A stretch of 45,743 nt of DNA from Saccoglossus kowalevskii (taxonomy: Eukaryota; Hemichordata; Enteropneusta; Harrimaniidae). The translations under genes were made by a program, and so were the position numbers. The first letter of the stretch is position 1, and each line of letters starts with the position of its first letter. The DNA lies in assembly GCF_000003605.2 (NCBI RefSeq), contig NW_003137823.1, positions 776,044 through 821,786 of the forward strand, read 5' to 3'. Below the pieces are notes generated by a model. It had not been told where the DNA came from and did no database searches. It saw nothing but the letters and a program-made list of their open reading frames with translations. Below are positions 45,447 to 45,743 of this stretch, piece by piece.

Positions 45447-45743
45447 TGTGACGAGGTCTGTGATCAAAGTATATCCCAGCTTGAAATTCACACAGCTATA
45501 AATAGCCTAAAAAATGGTAAGTCTCCAGGTGTAGATTAATGAAATGATAAAGGCAGGCAGACACATACTAATCAGTCCATTACAAAAGCTATTCAATTTA
45601 ATTCTAACTACTGGCCATTTTCCAGATTGCTGGAATCTAGGTATAATAACACCCATATTTAAAAAAGGAGATAAATGTGACCCCGGAAACTACAGGGGAA
45701 TAACTTTAATTAATACATTAAGCAAGCTTTTCACTGCAATTTT
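45447..45743 (+). mobile_element. Degenerate LINE reverse transcriptase fragment, cut by the window end
   Basis: Translation gives EIHTAINSLKNGKSPGVD up to about 45536 and, after a frameshift, NEMIKAGRHILISPLQKLFN and on to GHFPDCWNLGIITPIFKKGD, then NYRGITLINTLSKLFTAI. These are the NGKSPG.D..(N)EM, W....I.PIFKKGD and (N)YRGI.L.....K.. blocks of non-LTR reverse transcriptases. A stop at 45444-45446 and the frameshift near 45537 show it is a dead copy. It continues beyond the window. Confidence 0.85.

Noticed and set aside
1..45743. Search for tRNA, rRNA, CRISPR or phage/plasmid systems
   Set aside because: No A/B-box pair with GGTTCGAATCC-like sequence, no rRNA core and no direct-repeat/spacer arrays. 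The tandem arrays here have no unique spacers, so they are minisatellites.

Overview
This is AT-rich, intron-rich nuclear DNA from an animal, almost certainly a marine-type invertebrate. There are two spliced protein genes with canonical GT/AG introns, long introns, several families of short inverted-repeat transposons, three minisatellites, non-LTR retrotransposon fragments and a 50-N assembly gap. I cannot name the species. The many TACATGTA words and the repeat types would suit a non-vertebrate deuterostome or a lophotrochozoan. I found no rRNA, tRNA, CRISPR array or bacterial operon.

Layout. 1-12860 is intronic or upstream DNA of a plus-strand gene; it holds a dispersed repeat (3715-4775), a TIR element (9022-9321) and an 18-copy 40-bp minisatellite (9614-10338). 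12861-16281 is the 3' end of KIDINS220/ARMS: one linker exon, then a 2.25-kb terminal exon with the SAM-like domain and the long acidic/Ser-rich tail. The ankyrin and KAP NTPase parts must lie upstream of the window. 16282-27777 is a tail-to-tail intergenic region with repeats, a 34-bp tandem array (21561-22240), the gap (25264-25313) and a LINE 3' end.

27778-45196 on the minus strand is a complete 16-exon MOSPD2 gene, rebuilt here exon by exon with every phase matching. It encodes 584 residues: CRAL-TRIO domain, acidic linker, MSP (VAP-like) domain, short coiled-coil, one C-terminal membrane span and an unusually long tail. Its introns are packed with mobile DNA: four TIR families, a 38-bp minisatellite, a satellite-like array carrying the octamer ATGCAAAT, and a dispersed repeat that itself holds two nested insertions, one with a clear 9-bp target duplication. 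A degenerate LINE reverse transcriptase fragment closes the window about 250 bp upstream of the MOSPD2 start codon.

The two genes are converging neighbours; nothing in the sequence shows that they act together. KIDINS220 is a membrane scaffold in neurotrophin and ephrin signalling. MOSPD2 is an ER-anchored tether that binds FFAT motifs. No wholly new biological system stands out. The best leads are a 60-bp duplication copying a MOSPD2 5' splice site, the nested TIR element, the octamer array, a cluster of CTCF-like motifs, and divergent C-termini of both proteins.
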